Source: Rufibacter ruber
Lineage (GTDB): Bacteria; Bacteroidota; Bacteroidia; Cytophagales; Hymenobacteraceae
NCBI RefSeq assembly: GCF_001647275.1
Contig: NZ_LRMM01000006.1
Span: 62,001-126,000 of the forward strand
Length of the DNA stretch: 64,000 bases
Direction: 5' to 3'
Numbering within the stretch: position 1 is the stretch's first letter; every line of letters begins with the position of its first letter. The notes beneath the pieces are model-generated. The model was not told where the DNA came from. It saw only the letters and a program-made list of their open reading frames with translations, and did no database searches. Made by a program: the position numbers and the translations under genes. Of the stretch, positions 55,194 to 63,010 are shown piece after piece.

Positions 55194-56270
55194 CTACACC
55201 GCCCCCTTCACCTCCTGCAGCATTTTGATCACAAACGCCTCTGTGCGGGACAGGAACGGGTTCTCTTTCCGTTTCTTGGCGTCATGCCTGCGCAAGTAGT
55301 CAATTAACTTGTCTTGTTTAAACAGGTTCACCACCTCTGGGTGAATGTAGTACTTGCTGCAGACAGTGGGCGTGTTGCCCAGCTCATGCGCCACCATCTT
55401 GGCGGCTTCTTTCACAGACTTCTCCTTCTCAATCTCAGGGTTCTCGTCTATCAGCTGTTCCAGGCATTCTACCATCATCACGGTGCCGCCCCAGGTTCTG
55501 AAATCTTTGGCGGTGAACTCCTCGGCACTCAGGCTGCGCAGGTAGTCGTTCACGTCTCCAGATTCTATGGGCTGGCGGTTGCCGTCTTCATCATAGTACT
55601 GGAACAGGTCATACCCGGGAATATCCTGGCACTGCTTCACCAGCTTGGCCAACCGCCGGTCTTTGATGGTGATTTCATGCTGAATGCCTTTCTTGCCCAC
55701 AAACTCCAGCTTAAGGTTACTGCCCTCAATCTTCACGTGCCGGTCCCGCAGCGTGGTGAGCCCGAAAGACTTGTTTTCTTTGGCGTAGGCCTTGTTGCCA
55801 ATCCTGATAAAGGAATTGTCCAGCAGTTCTACCACAATGGCCAGGATCTTGCGTTTCTCCAGCTTCTTCCGCTTCAGGTCTTTCTCCACCTGCTTCCTGA
55901 TCTCGGGCAAGGCTTTGCCAAACGCAATCATGCGGCCAAACTTGTTCAGGCTGCGCACTTCCTTCCACTGGGCGTGGTAGAGGTACTGTTTGCGCCCCTT
56001 GTCATCCCGGCCGGTGGCTTGTATGTGGCCGTTGGCCGAAGGGCAGATCCATACCTCTGTCCAGGCGGGCGGAATCACCAGACGGTTGATCCGGTCAAGG
56101 GTCTTCCCGTCTTCCACCGGCTCCCCTTTCGGGGTGAAATACGCTACCTTCTTGCCGTTGCTGCGGCGCGTGATTCCTGGTTTGGTGTCTGGATAATAGC
56201 GCAAGCCGGCTAGCTGGGCAGAGGCGGCCACATCAGCGTAAACAGCAGCGGGTGAAAGTTCTTGTTCCAT
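55194..56270 (-). CDS. DNA topoisomerase IB (poxvirus-type)
   Basis: 358 residues. Relaxes supercoils by making a 3'-phosphotyrosyl link. Seen: KEPV-like start SNGKKVAYFTPKGEPV, RINRLVIPPAWTEVWICPSANGHIQATGRDDKGRKQYLYHAQW, KRKILAIVVELLDNSFIRIGN, SFGLTTLRDRHVKIEG, the active-site helix AKDFRTWGGTVMMVECL and the nucleophile in TPTVCSKYYIHPEVVNLF (the second Tyr of SKYY aligns with the usual catalytic residue, as I recall). Sporadic in bacteria, often with patchy spread, so horizontal origin is possible, but base composition is like its neighbours. Stands alone. Confidence 0.93.
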   Translation of the reverse strand: MEQELSPAAVYADVAASAQLAGLRYYPDTKPGITRRSNGKKVAYFTPKGEPVEDGKTLDRINRLVIPPAWTEVWICPSANGHIQATGRDDKGRKQYLYHAQWKEVRSLNKFGRMIAFGKALPEIRKQVEKDLKRKKLEKRKILAIVVELLDNSFIRIGNKAYAKENKSFGLTTLRDRHVKIEGSNLKLEFVGKKGIQHEITIKDRRLAKLVKQCQDIPGYDLFQYYDEDGNRQPIESGDVNDYLRSLSAEEFTAKDFRTWGGTVMMVECLEQLIDENPEIEKEKSVKEAAKMVAHELGNTPTVCSKYYIHPEVVNLFKQDKLIDYLRRHDAKKRKENPFLSRTEAFVIKMLQEVKGAV

Positions 56271-56327
56271 GGGTGGTTCTTGGTCTGGGTATGTCCTTTA
56301 ACTGCCAGGGAGGGTAAAAGTTTCTTT

Positions 56328-56369
56328 TTCTGTTTTGGGGCCGTTTTCTCAAAAACAGCCCCAAAACAG
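56328..56369. repeat. Intergenic palindrome, copy 22
   Basis: TTCTGTTTTGGGGCCGTTTT left and AACAGCCCCAAAACAGGA right; between divergent genes. Confidence 0.85.
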
Positions 56370-56471
56370 GAGGCCTTGGCCTTTGCTCTAAATATATTTT
56401 CTTTGCCCCCTGATCTACCTGCCCCAGGTCTGCGTAGTAGGCGGAGACCTGATACTTTCTGACCAATTTGT

Positions 56472-57317
56472 ATGCGACTTTCACCTGAACCATTCTCCCG
56501 TTATTCCTTTGTTATTCTCCTGGCGCTTCTGCTGGGAACCGGCGCCTGCAGCACAGATAAGAACGGTGACCGGGTTTTGTTCGCCATTGAGGAAGACCTG
56601 AAACTGGGCGAGCAGGTAGCCCTGCAGGTAGACTCCACGTACCGTGCCAAGGGCCAGCTGCTGGAACGGTCAAACCCGCGCTACAGAACCGCCTACGCCT
56701 TCCTGGACAACATTGTAGAACGTATCTTAAGCAGCGGCGAAGTAAGCTACCGCGAAGAATTCCCCTGGAAAGTGACCATCATCAACGACCCGGAAACCCA
56801 GAACGCCTTTGCCACCCCCGGCGGGCATATCTATGTGTTTACCGGCCTGATCAAAACCTTAGACAATGAAGACCAGCTGGCGGGCGTGCTGGGCCATGAG
56901 ATTGCCCACGCAGACCAGCGGCACACAGTGAAGCAGCTGCAGAAGCAGTACGGCATTTCGTTTGTACTCTCCCTGTTCCTTGATGAGAACTCTGGCGACC
57001 TGCAGCGCACGGTGGCGCAGATTGCCGGACAAATGGCCGGCCTGAAGTTCAGCCGGGATTATGAGCGGGAGTCAGACGCGTTTTCAGTGGTGTACCTGGC
57101 GGGTACCAACTACTACGCCTGTGACGGCGCGGCCGGCTTTTTCCAGAAGATGCAGGCGTTGGAACAGAGCGGAAACATGCCTGAGTTCATCAGCACCCAC
57201 CCGTCGCCGGGCAACCGCATACATGACATTGAGCAAAAGGCGCAGCAGGTGGGCTGCAGCACTGAGCAGAAACCAACTTCGGGCTATGCCCAGTTTAAAA
57301 GCTCGCTGGGGCTGTAG
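56472..57317 (+). CDS. M48 family metalloprotease, lipoprotein
   Basis: 281 residues. Lipoprotein signal ending GTGAC (Cys about 26) and an M48 domain with the zinc motif GHEIAHADQRH, the third ligand in FSRDYERESDAFSVVYL, and the gatekeeper text AFATPGGHIYVFTGLIKTL. This is the BepA/YfgC-like periplasmic type that degrades or helps assemble outer-membrane proteins such as LptD. A second M48 lipoprotein is at 63011. App1 gene 61 bases downstream, same strand. Confidence 0.92.
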   Translation: MRLSPEPFSRYSFVILLALLLGTGACSTDKNGDRVLFAIEEDLKLGEQVALQVDSTYRAKGQLLERSNPRYRTAYAFLDNIVERILSSGEVSYREEFPWKVTIINDPETQNAFATPGGHIYVFTGLIKTLDNEDQLAGVLGHEIAHADQRHTVKQLQKQYGISFVLSLFLDENSGDLQRTVAQIAGQMAGLKFSRDYERESDAFSVVYLAGTNYYACDGAAGFFQKMQALEQSGNMPEFISTHPSPGNRIHDIEQKAQQVGCSTEQKPTSGYAQFKSSLGL

Positions 57318-57378
57318 CGCCCTCTATATCTGTTGCCGCTTCTTTACCGTACAAACAGACTAAACAAGACACTATTCC

Positions 57379-58569
57379 ATGCAAGACTGGCGAAAACTGG
57401 TGGGTTCTGCGGTAGAAAAGGCAGACTTGACGTTTGACCTCATGATGCAGCGGTTCCGGAACCGGTTCAACCTCTACAAGCCGCTGCACATTGTGCCCTA
57501 CCGCAGCTACGGCACCAGCACCCGCCTGTATGTAAAGGGCCGGGTGCTGGCCAACAAAGGTATTTCCTCTGCCGCTGACAATGACACCCTCTGGAAAAAC
57601 CTGGTGAACATGTACCGCCGTTTTGAAAGTGATGAGGTGCCCAATGCCCAGTTGCGGGTAAAGTTTGAGGGGCAGGACCACCAGGTGGTGACAGACAAGG
57701 AAGGCTATTTTGTGCTGAACCTGGCTCCTGCCACCCCCCTGGTAGAAGAAAAGAGCTGGCATGAAATTGAAATAGAACTGCTGGCGGCTAACATCTCCTC
57801 TTTTGAGCCCGGTATCAAAACCGAAGCCCATGTGCTGGTGCCGCCGCCAGATGCTGAGTATGGCATTATCTCAGACATTGATGATACCATTGTCCTGACC
57901 TCGGCCACAGACCTGATCAAGATGTCTCAGAACACCTTCATGAACAACGCGCGCACCCGTTTACCGTTTGCCGGGGTCTCTGCCTTTTACCGCTCCCTGC
58001 AGTTGGGCCGCAACGGCAAGCGCAACAACCCGTTCTTCTACGTGAGCAGCAGCCCCTGGAACCTCTATGACCTGCTGCATGACTTTCTGGACATCCATGA
58101 TATTCCGGCAGGGCCGTTGCTGCTGCGGGACTTCGGGCTGCTGCAGAACAAGTTCTTTGGGGCAGACCACATGAGCCACAAGTTTAAGGAAATCCAGAAC
58201 ATTCTGCTCACGTACCCGCACCTCAACTTCGTGCTCATTGGCGACAGCGGCCAGGAAGACGCTCCCATTTACCGGGAGGTGATCAAGGAGTTTCCCGGCA
58301 GAATCATCTGCGCCTACATCAGGGATGTGGAGCTGCCGGAGCGGGCAAAGATGGTGGAGGAAATTACGCAGGAACTGAAAGGAACCGTTGAGATGATCCT
58401 GGTAAAAGACACCGCCGCCGCCGCCCAGCACGCCGCAGACAACGGTTTGATCTTCCAGGAAGAGGTGAAAGAGGTAGAGGCGCAGAAAGAGGTAGATAGC
58501 AGTGATGCGCCGGGCACCCCCACTAACCTGCCTCCCGCCCCTATCAGCAAAGACACGAGGAAGAAATAA
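57379..58569 (+). CDS. App1 family (DUF2183) phosphatidate phosphatase-like protein
   Basis: 396 residues. Two parts: an N-terminal beta-rich domain (RFNLYKPLHIVPYRSYGTSTRLYVKGRVL, TDKEGYFVLNLAP) and a HAD-like App1 catalytic domain with the DxDxT motif ISDIDDTIVLTSATD, then FFYVSSSPWNLYDLLHDFLDIH and NFVLIGDSGQEDAPIYREV. Yeast App1 dephosphorylates phosphatidate at actin patches; the bacterial substrate is not known. The C-terminus has an acidic/Pro-rich tail. Confidence 0.88.
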   Translation: MQDWRKLVGSAVEKADLTFDLMMQRFRNRFNLYKPLHIVPYRSYGTSTRLYVKGRVLANKGISSAADNDTLWKNLVNMYRRFESDEVPNAQLRVKFEGQDHQVVTDKEGYFVLNLAPATPLVEEKSWHEIEIELLAANISSFEPGIKTEAHVLVPPPDAEYGIISDIDDTIVLTSATDLIKMSQNTFMNNARTRLPFAGVSAFYRSLQLGRNGKRNNPFFYVSSSPWNLYDLLHDFLDIHDIPAGPLLLRDFGLLQNKFFGADHMSHKFKEIQNILLTYPHLNFVLIGDSGQEDAPIYREVIKEFPGRIICAYIRDVELPERAKMVEEITQELKGTVEMILVKDTAAAAQHAADNGLIFQEEVKEVEAQKEVDSSDAPGTPTNLPPAPISKDTRKK

Positions 58570-58610
58570 TGAGTGAATGCGTGAAGGGGTGAAGGTGTGA
58601 ATGGGCGAGA

Positions 58611-58652
58611 GCTGTTTTAGGGCAGTTTTCAGAAAAGGAGGCTAAAAACAGC
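58611..58652. repeat. Intergenic palindrome, copy 23 (decayed)
   Basis: GCTGTTTTAGGGCAGTTTTC left and GGAGGCTAAAAACAGC right; outer arm intact, core damaged. Confidence 0.65.
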
Positions 58653-58694
58653 AGACCACAGAATTTGGGGTGAATGGGGTTAGGTATTCAAATT

Positions 58695-58811
58695 TAGAGA
58701 CCAGGCACTGCCTTGTCTCTTTGCGATGGCCGCTCCAGGAAAGGAAGCGTCAGCAAATATCTTATCCAAAAACCAGCAATGCGTAAGAGTCAAGGCGGTG
58801 CCTGGTCTCTA
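58695..58811. repeat. REP/BIME-like double hairpin
   Basis: The arm GAGACCAGGCACTGCCTTG at 58697-58715 has its inverted counterpart CAAGGCGGTGCCTGGTCTC at 58791-58809, with one G-T difference, and the pairing extends a few bases outward (TA at each end). Each arm is also a small hairpin by itself (AGGC..GCCT between AGAG and CTCT). It lies between the App1 stop and the end of the broken DUF4440 gene; the 75 bases inside contain no gene. Confidence 0.7.
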
Positions 58812-58855
58812 CCAACGTACCTAACCTATAACCTTCCTAAGAATCCCTTCGGCAC

Positions 58856-59317
58856 TCAACTGGAGTGGTCAGCCAATATTTTCCATTTTCCGGCTATTTT
58901 TCTGAAAACAAGCGAAAAGTGGCCGCCAATGTCTCCCATGCTCCGCTTCAGGTGCCATTGGCCCACCACCAGCAGCACGTCTTTTGCCAACTCCTTAGTT
59001 TGCAGCAGGGTGAACGTGAGTTCGCCCATGGCTTCTCAGGTTGGATAGCCTTTGCGGTAGTTTTGCAGGGTTTGGTCCCAGCCATAGGTAAGGCCGCTCT
59101 TGCCAATGAACATTAGGGAATCTGAGTGCCAGTACGGTTCCATATAGCTTTCCAGGTCGCCCCGGTTCCAGGCCTGGCTTTGCGCCTGCATGATAGCGGC
59201 AATCTCAGTTGGGGCCTGTGAAGGGGATGTTCTGGTGCTGCGGCAGTTGGTGAAACCCAGGGCCAAAGCAGAGGCTACCATGTATAAACAGACACGGGTA
59301 AGGAAAGCGTTTTTCAT
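58856..59317 (-). pseudogene. DUF4440/SnoaL-like exported protein, broken by in-frame TGA
   Basis: From the ATG at 59317 the frame gives a signal peptide (FLTRVCLYMVASALALGFTNC) and an NTF2-fold domain (EIAAIMQAQSQAWNRGDLESYMEPYW, SLMFIGKSGLTYGWDQTLQNYRKGYPT), then TGA at 59036-59038, codon 94. Beyond the TGA the same frame continues without another stop for 60 codons with the rest of the family domain (MGELTFTLLQTKEL, LVVGQWHLKRSMGDIGGHFSLVFRKIAGKWKILADHSS) to a TGA at 58856-58858. One substitution (for example CGA to TGA) explains it. The start overlaps the mtgA stop in ATGA form, so it was translationally coupled to mtgA. Function of the family here unknown. Confidence 0.85.
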
Positions 59318-60039
59318 TGCATCCACTTTTTAATGTAGTCACTCCCGCCTAACCTGTTCATGTTGCGCACTATATTCCGGCGCCGCCGAAGGGTGTAGCC
59401 GCTGGGGTTTTTCACGGAATATTTGATTGGGTTAGGCAAGACAGCGGCTAACAGAGCCGCCTGTTGGCGGCCTAGTTTGTCTGGGGTTGTTTTAAAGAAG
59501 TACTGGCTGGCGGCGTGCACCCCAAAGACATGGTCCCCCATTTCGGCAATGTTCAGGTACACCTCCATGATGCGCTCCTTGCCCCAAAGCAGTTCAATCA
59601 AAAAGGTAAAATACATCTCCACTGCCTTTCTGAGGTAGCTGCGGCCATGCCACAGAAATACGTTTTTGGCCACCTGCTGACTGATTGTGCTCCCGCCGTA
59701 GGTTTTCTTACTGGAGAGATTGCGCTGAAACGCCTGCTTGATCGCCTTAAAGTCAAAGCCGGAATGGGTGATAAACAACTGGTCTTCGGCGGCAATGGCG
59801 GCCAGGGGCAGCTGTTGGGACATGTCTTCCAGCTCCACAAACCTGTACTGGATCACCTCTACTTTCTCTGTCTTGGGAGACGGCTCAGAGCGTTTGGAGA
59901 GCATGTGCAGCGTCACCGGCGGGTCAATCCAGCGGTACACCAGCACCCAGAGAACAGACGTGAGAAACAGCACCAGACACAGCTTCCAGAACAACCGCCG
60001 CGCATCTGCCCACGTGAAAGAAATAGTTGGTTTAGCCAT
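59314..60039 (-). CDS. mtgA: Monofunctional peptidoglycan transglycosylase MtgA
   Basis: 241 residues. One N-terminal membrane helix (LCLVLFLTSVLWVLVYRW) and a GT51 domain that polymerises lipid II: AAIAAEDQLFITHSGFDFKAIKQAFQRNL (catalytic Glu), GGSTISQQVAKNVFLWHGRSYLRKAVEMYFTFLIELLWGKERIMEVYLNIAEMG, GVHAASQYFF. No transpeptidase domain. The frame opens with TTG one codon earlier, but the ATG at 60039 is better. The broken DUF4440 gene follows with a 4-base overlap. Confidence 0.95.
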   Translation of the reverse strand: MAKPTISFTWADARRLFWKLCLVLFLTSVLWVLVYRWIDPPVTLHMLSKRSEPSPKTEKVEVIQYRFVELEDMSQQLPLAAIAAEDQLFITHSGFDFKAIKQAFQRNLSSKKTYGGSTISQQVAKNVFLWHGRSYLRKAVEMYFTFLIELLWGKERIMEVYLNIAEMGDHVFGVHAASQYFFKTTPDKLGRQQAALLAAVLPNPIKYSVKNPSGYTLRRRRNIVRNMNRLGGSDYIKKWMQ

Positions 60040-60155
60040 CAAATCAATAGTTTCCAGACACTAGAGCGCCTCAATGAAAGACAAAAATAAAGAATTACTG
60101 GCAGCATCTGGAAAGCGTTCTTAAATTAGTAGCCTTACTCATCAATACTAGCAGC

Positions 60156-60791
60156 ATGAGCAGATTTCTGCCTTTCTTCCCGTTGAATATTGTGGTGTTT
60201 CCGGGGGAGAAATTAAACCTTCACATTTTTGAGCCCCGTTACAAACAACTGGTCATGGAATGCCAGACCAATGACTCCACCTTCGGGATTCCCGTTTACC
60301 TGGACAACGGGGTGGGTGACTATGGCACTGAGATTAAGATCCTGAGCATTGAGAAGAAATACGCCAACGGCGAAATGGACATTAAAACCAAAGGGCTGGG
60401 CATATTTAAAGTAAAGGAGTTCCAGCGGCAGATGCCGGGCAGGCTGTATGCCGGCGGGGAGATTGAAGACGTGCCCCTGATTCTGGATGAGGAGCCCCTG
60501 CATAGGCTGCAGGTGCTGGAACTGCTCCGGCAGCTGTACGTGGCCCTGGGCATACAGTCTTTGATGATCAGCCTTAAACCTGATTTTCTGGCTTATGACG
60601 TGGCCCACCACCTGGGTTTGTCTACTGAGCAGGAATATGCGCTGCTGCAATTACACAGGGAGAGTGAGCGCATGGAATTTATCTTAGAACACCTTACTGG
60701 CATTTTACCCGTGGAGCTGGAGACCGAGCGGCTAAAGGAACGGGTGAAACTGAACGGGCACTTTAAGCATTTGCTCCCGCCTAACTTTTAA
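60156..60791 (+). CDS. LON peptidase substrate-binding (N-terminal) domain protein
   Basis: 211 residues, LON-N domain only, no AAA+ or protease part: FLPFFPLNIVVFPGEKLNLHIFEPRYKQLVMEC, IKTKGLGIFKVKEFQ, and helical C-terminus (LLQLHRESERMEFILEHLTGILP). Stand-alone LON-N proteins are common in bacteria; function unknown, perhaps adaptor-like. The next gene follows 48 bases later, same strand. Confidence 0.88.
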   Translation: MSRFLPFFPLNIVVFPGEKLNLHIFEPRYKQLVMECQTNDSTFGIPVYLDNGVGDYGTEIKILSIEKKYANGEMDIKTKGLGIFKVKEFQRQMPGRLYAGGEIEDVPLILDEEPLHRLQVLELLRQLYVALGIQSLMISLKPDFLAYDVAHHLGLSTEQEYALLQLHRESERMEFILEHLTGILPVELETERLKERVKLNGHFKHLLPPNF

Positions 60792-60839
60792 CCTGCTTCT
60801 TCAGTAAGAGGAAGACCAACCAACACTCCCGCCCCTGTA

Positions 60840-62201
60840 ATGCTGCTTTATGTGCTTCTAGCCTTTTTTCTGCTGTTTTCCCTCTGGCTGTTGTGGTCTT
60901 ACCTGCAGGAGCGCAAGTTCAGGAAGAAGCCGTATTATGCATTGGCAGAGATAGGCTGGCGCACGGTGACCCCTCCCCCTTTTTCAGAGCGTATCCATTC
61001 TGTGGCGCTGGTAGGGGATTTGGGAAATGCCGGGCCGGTGAGCCAGGATCCGGTGATGAAATCTATTCAAGGGTGGCTGGAGGAGGCTGGGGAGCAAAGC
61101 ACTATTGTTTTTCTGGGGGACAATGTGTACCCGGTGGGGATCCCTCCGCAGGAACACAGGCTGCACCAGGCGTCTGTCCAAAAACTCCAGTACCAGCTGG
61201 ACCTGCTAAAGGCCTACAGATCCAAAGTGATTTACCTGGGCGGAAACCATGACTGGAACAAAGGCCGGAAAAACGGGTATGACTACCTGATGCGGCAACA
61301 GCAACTGGTGCAGGAGCAGCTGCAGGACCCCCATGCCTATCTGCCCAAAGACGGCTGCCTGGGCCCTGTCTCCTGGGAGATAAATGAAGGGCTGCTGCTG
61401 ATCATCATCAATACCCAATGGTGGGTACAACGGGGGTTCAGGCCAATTGGGGAGAAGTACGGCTGCTCCCTCAAACTTCCCACTGATTTTTATAGTAGGC
61501 TTGACAGTCTTTTAACGCAAAACAAGCACCGGTTTGTAGTGATTGCCGCGCATCACCCATTGTACAGCAATGCCCTGCACGGCGGCAAGTTTACGGTGAA
61601 ACAGCAGGTTTTTCCGTTGACATTTGTCAATAAAAGGGCGCTGATCCCATTGCCCCTGATGGGCACCATTTTCAGATATTACCGGAAGTACCTGGGGGCT
61701 AATGAAGACATGTCGTACCCTCCGTACAGGCGGTTGAGAAAGCGGCTGCTAAAGATGTTGCACCAGCACCAGAACCTCTTTTATGTGGCGGGGCATGACC
61801 ATAACCTGCAGTACTTTCAGGTGCAGGGGAATCATTACGCGGTGAGCGGGTCAGGGAGCAAGACTAATTTTGTGGCCAAAGGCGGAAAAGCCTCTTTCTC
61901 ACACGAGAATAAAGGGTTTATGGTGCTGGACCAGTACCGCGACGGGACCATCTGGTTACGGGTACTGGAACCCTCCCTCACTCCCGGGGCCCTTCTGTGT
62001 TGGCATTTCAAAAATGCGTGTATGCGCCCTCTACCCCTCCTGCTCCCCGGGGGTAGGAAGCAGCACGTGCAAACTTTGGGGACGCACCTTGAATTCAATC
62101 TTTTCAGGCAGGTCTACCGGTTCGCCGTCTATGTGTGTGACTTCCCGGGCATGGTTCAAGATGGTGGCAGAGCGGCAACTGAACCGTTGGGTGTAAATTG
62201 A
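60840..62201 (+). CDS. Calcineurin-like metallophosphoesterase, 3' end antisense to the lipid kinase gene
   Basis: The first ~380 residues have one membrane helix (LYVLLAFFLLFSLWLLWSYLQ) and all phosphoesterase motifs: VALVGDLGNAG, VFLGDNVYP, YLGGNHDWN, VIAAHHPLYS and VAGHDHNLQY. After TIWLRVLEP (about 61,970) the translation becomes a low-complexity tail that is exactly antisense to the 3' end of the lipid kinase gene (62031-62201 overlap, 171 bases). The natural stop seems to have been lost. I recall this phosphoesterase type as the front part of ~1200-residue Bacteroidota proteins that continue with a kinase-like domain (as at 38-41 kb) and a BamA-like barrel; the truncation here may have removed these. 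Predicted to face the periplasm; substrate unknown. Confidence 0.8.
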   Translation: MLLYVLLAFFLLFSLWLLWSYLQERKFRKKPYYALAEIGWRTVTPPPFSERIHSVALVGDLGNAGPVSQDPVMKSIQGWLEEAGEQSTIVFLGDNVYPVGIPPQEHRLHQASVQKLQYQLDLLKAYRSKVIYLGGNHDWNKGRKNGYDYLMRQQQLVQEQLQDPHAYLPKDGCLGPVSWEINEGLLLIIINTQWWVQRGFRPIGEKYGCSLKLPTDFYSRLDSLLTQNKHRFVVIAAHHPLYSNALHGGKFTVKQQVFPLTFVNKRALIPLPLMGTIFRYYRKYLGANEDMSYPPYRRLRKRLLKMLHQHQNLFYVAGHDHNLQYFQVQGNHYAVSGSGSKTNFVAKGGKASFSHENKGFMVLDQYRDGTIWLRVLEPSLTPGALLCWHFKNACMRPLPLLLPGGRKQHVQTLGTHLEFNLFRQVYRFAVYVCDFPGMVQDGGRAATEPLGVN

Positions 62202-62927
62202 GTCATCAATACTGTCTGTGTACATCCGGTAAAGGATTCCCAGGCTGGCGGTCTTGGGGAACGGCTCCAGAATGCAGATCTCAAATTTGCCGTCATTGAT
62301 CACGCCATTGGGGTTAATGGTGGCATTGCTCCCAAAGGCTTTGGCATTGGTAACGGTAAGCATAAAGGCCTCCCCGTCAAAAAGGGTCTCCCCTTCAGAA
62401 ATAACCGTATACCGTTTGGGTTCATAGCTCATATATTCCTGCATGGCTATCCAGGCGTAAGCGCCGGGGCCGCGGGTGTCTCCCTCGCAGAACCTTTTCA
62501 CCACCAGGGCATTGAAGCCCATGTCACAGAGATGGATGGAATGGTGGCCAGAAACTTGCAGCGTATCTATCGCTTTCACCTTATGCTCTGCCAATAAATG
62601 GAGCGCCTCCTCAAAGTCCTGGGGAATGTCCAGATCTTTTGACAAGCCATTGCCAGACCCCTGCGGAATAATAGCCAGTTGAGTAGGAGAATCAATCAGG
62701 AGTTTGGCCACCAGATTCACGGTGCCATCTCCCCCCATAGCCACCACCACATCAGGTTGTCCCTGTTCTATCTCCTGCTGGAGCTTTTGTTCATCCTGCT
62801 CCCCGGTGGTTCTGAAAAAAGAAGCAGAGATCTGGTGGCGTTGGCAGAACGCCACCAGATCCTCTTCCAGGTCTTCTTTGTCTATGTCTCCTGAAATGGG
62901 ATTGATTACAAAAAGAATCTTGGTCAT
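62031..62927 (-). CDS. Diacylglycerol/lipid kinase family protein (YegS/BmrU type)
   Basis: 298 residues, full length. LFVINPISGDIDKEDL at the start, the GGDGT motif in VVAMGGDGTVNLVAKLLID, IIPQGSGNGLSKDLDIP, and the C-terminal domain with ITVTNAKAFGSNATINPNGVINDGKFEI and HIDGEPVDLPEKIEFKV. Phosphorylates a lipid such as diacylglycerol, sphingoid base or undecaprenol at the membrane. Its last 57 codons overlap the antisense end of the phosphoesterase gene; the kinase sequence looks normal to the end, so the overlap arose on the other strand. Confidence 0.93.
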   Translation of the reverse strand: MTKILFVINPISGDIDKEDLEEDLVAFCQRHQISASFFRTTGEQDEQKLQQEIEQGQPDVVVAMGGDGTVNLVAKLLIDSPTQLAIIPQGSGNGLSKDLDIPQDFEEALHLLAEHKVKAIDTLQVSGHHSIHLCDMGFNALVVKRFCEGDTRGPGAYAWIAMQEYMSYEPKRYTVISEGETLFDGEAFMLTVTNAKAFGSNATINPNGVINDGKFEICILEPFPKTASLGILYRMYTDSIDDSIYTQRFSCRSATILNHAREVTHIDGEPVDLPEKIEFKVRPQSLHVLLPTPGEQEG

Positions 62928-62945
62928 GGCAGTTTTCAGCTTGGG

Positions 62946-62985
62946 CTGTTTTAGGGCTGTTTTTCAGAAAACAGCCCTAAAACAG
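62946..62985. repeat. Intergenic palindrome, copy 24
   Basis: Perfect arms CTGTTTTAGGGCTGTTTT / AAAACAGCCCTAAAACAG, core pair A:T. Between the M48 and lipid kinase genes on the minus strand. Confidence 0.95.
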
Positions 62986-63010
62986 GTTAAAGTTATTGAT
63001 TAGGCAAGTA

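Noticed and set aside
58879-58918. Sequence resembling the palindrome family (TTTTCCGGCTATTTTTCTGAAAAC)
   Set aside because: It lies in the in-frame 3' part of the broken DUF4440 gene and encodes FRKIAGKWKI, a conserved part of that family, so the likeness is more probably chance.
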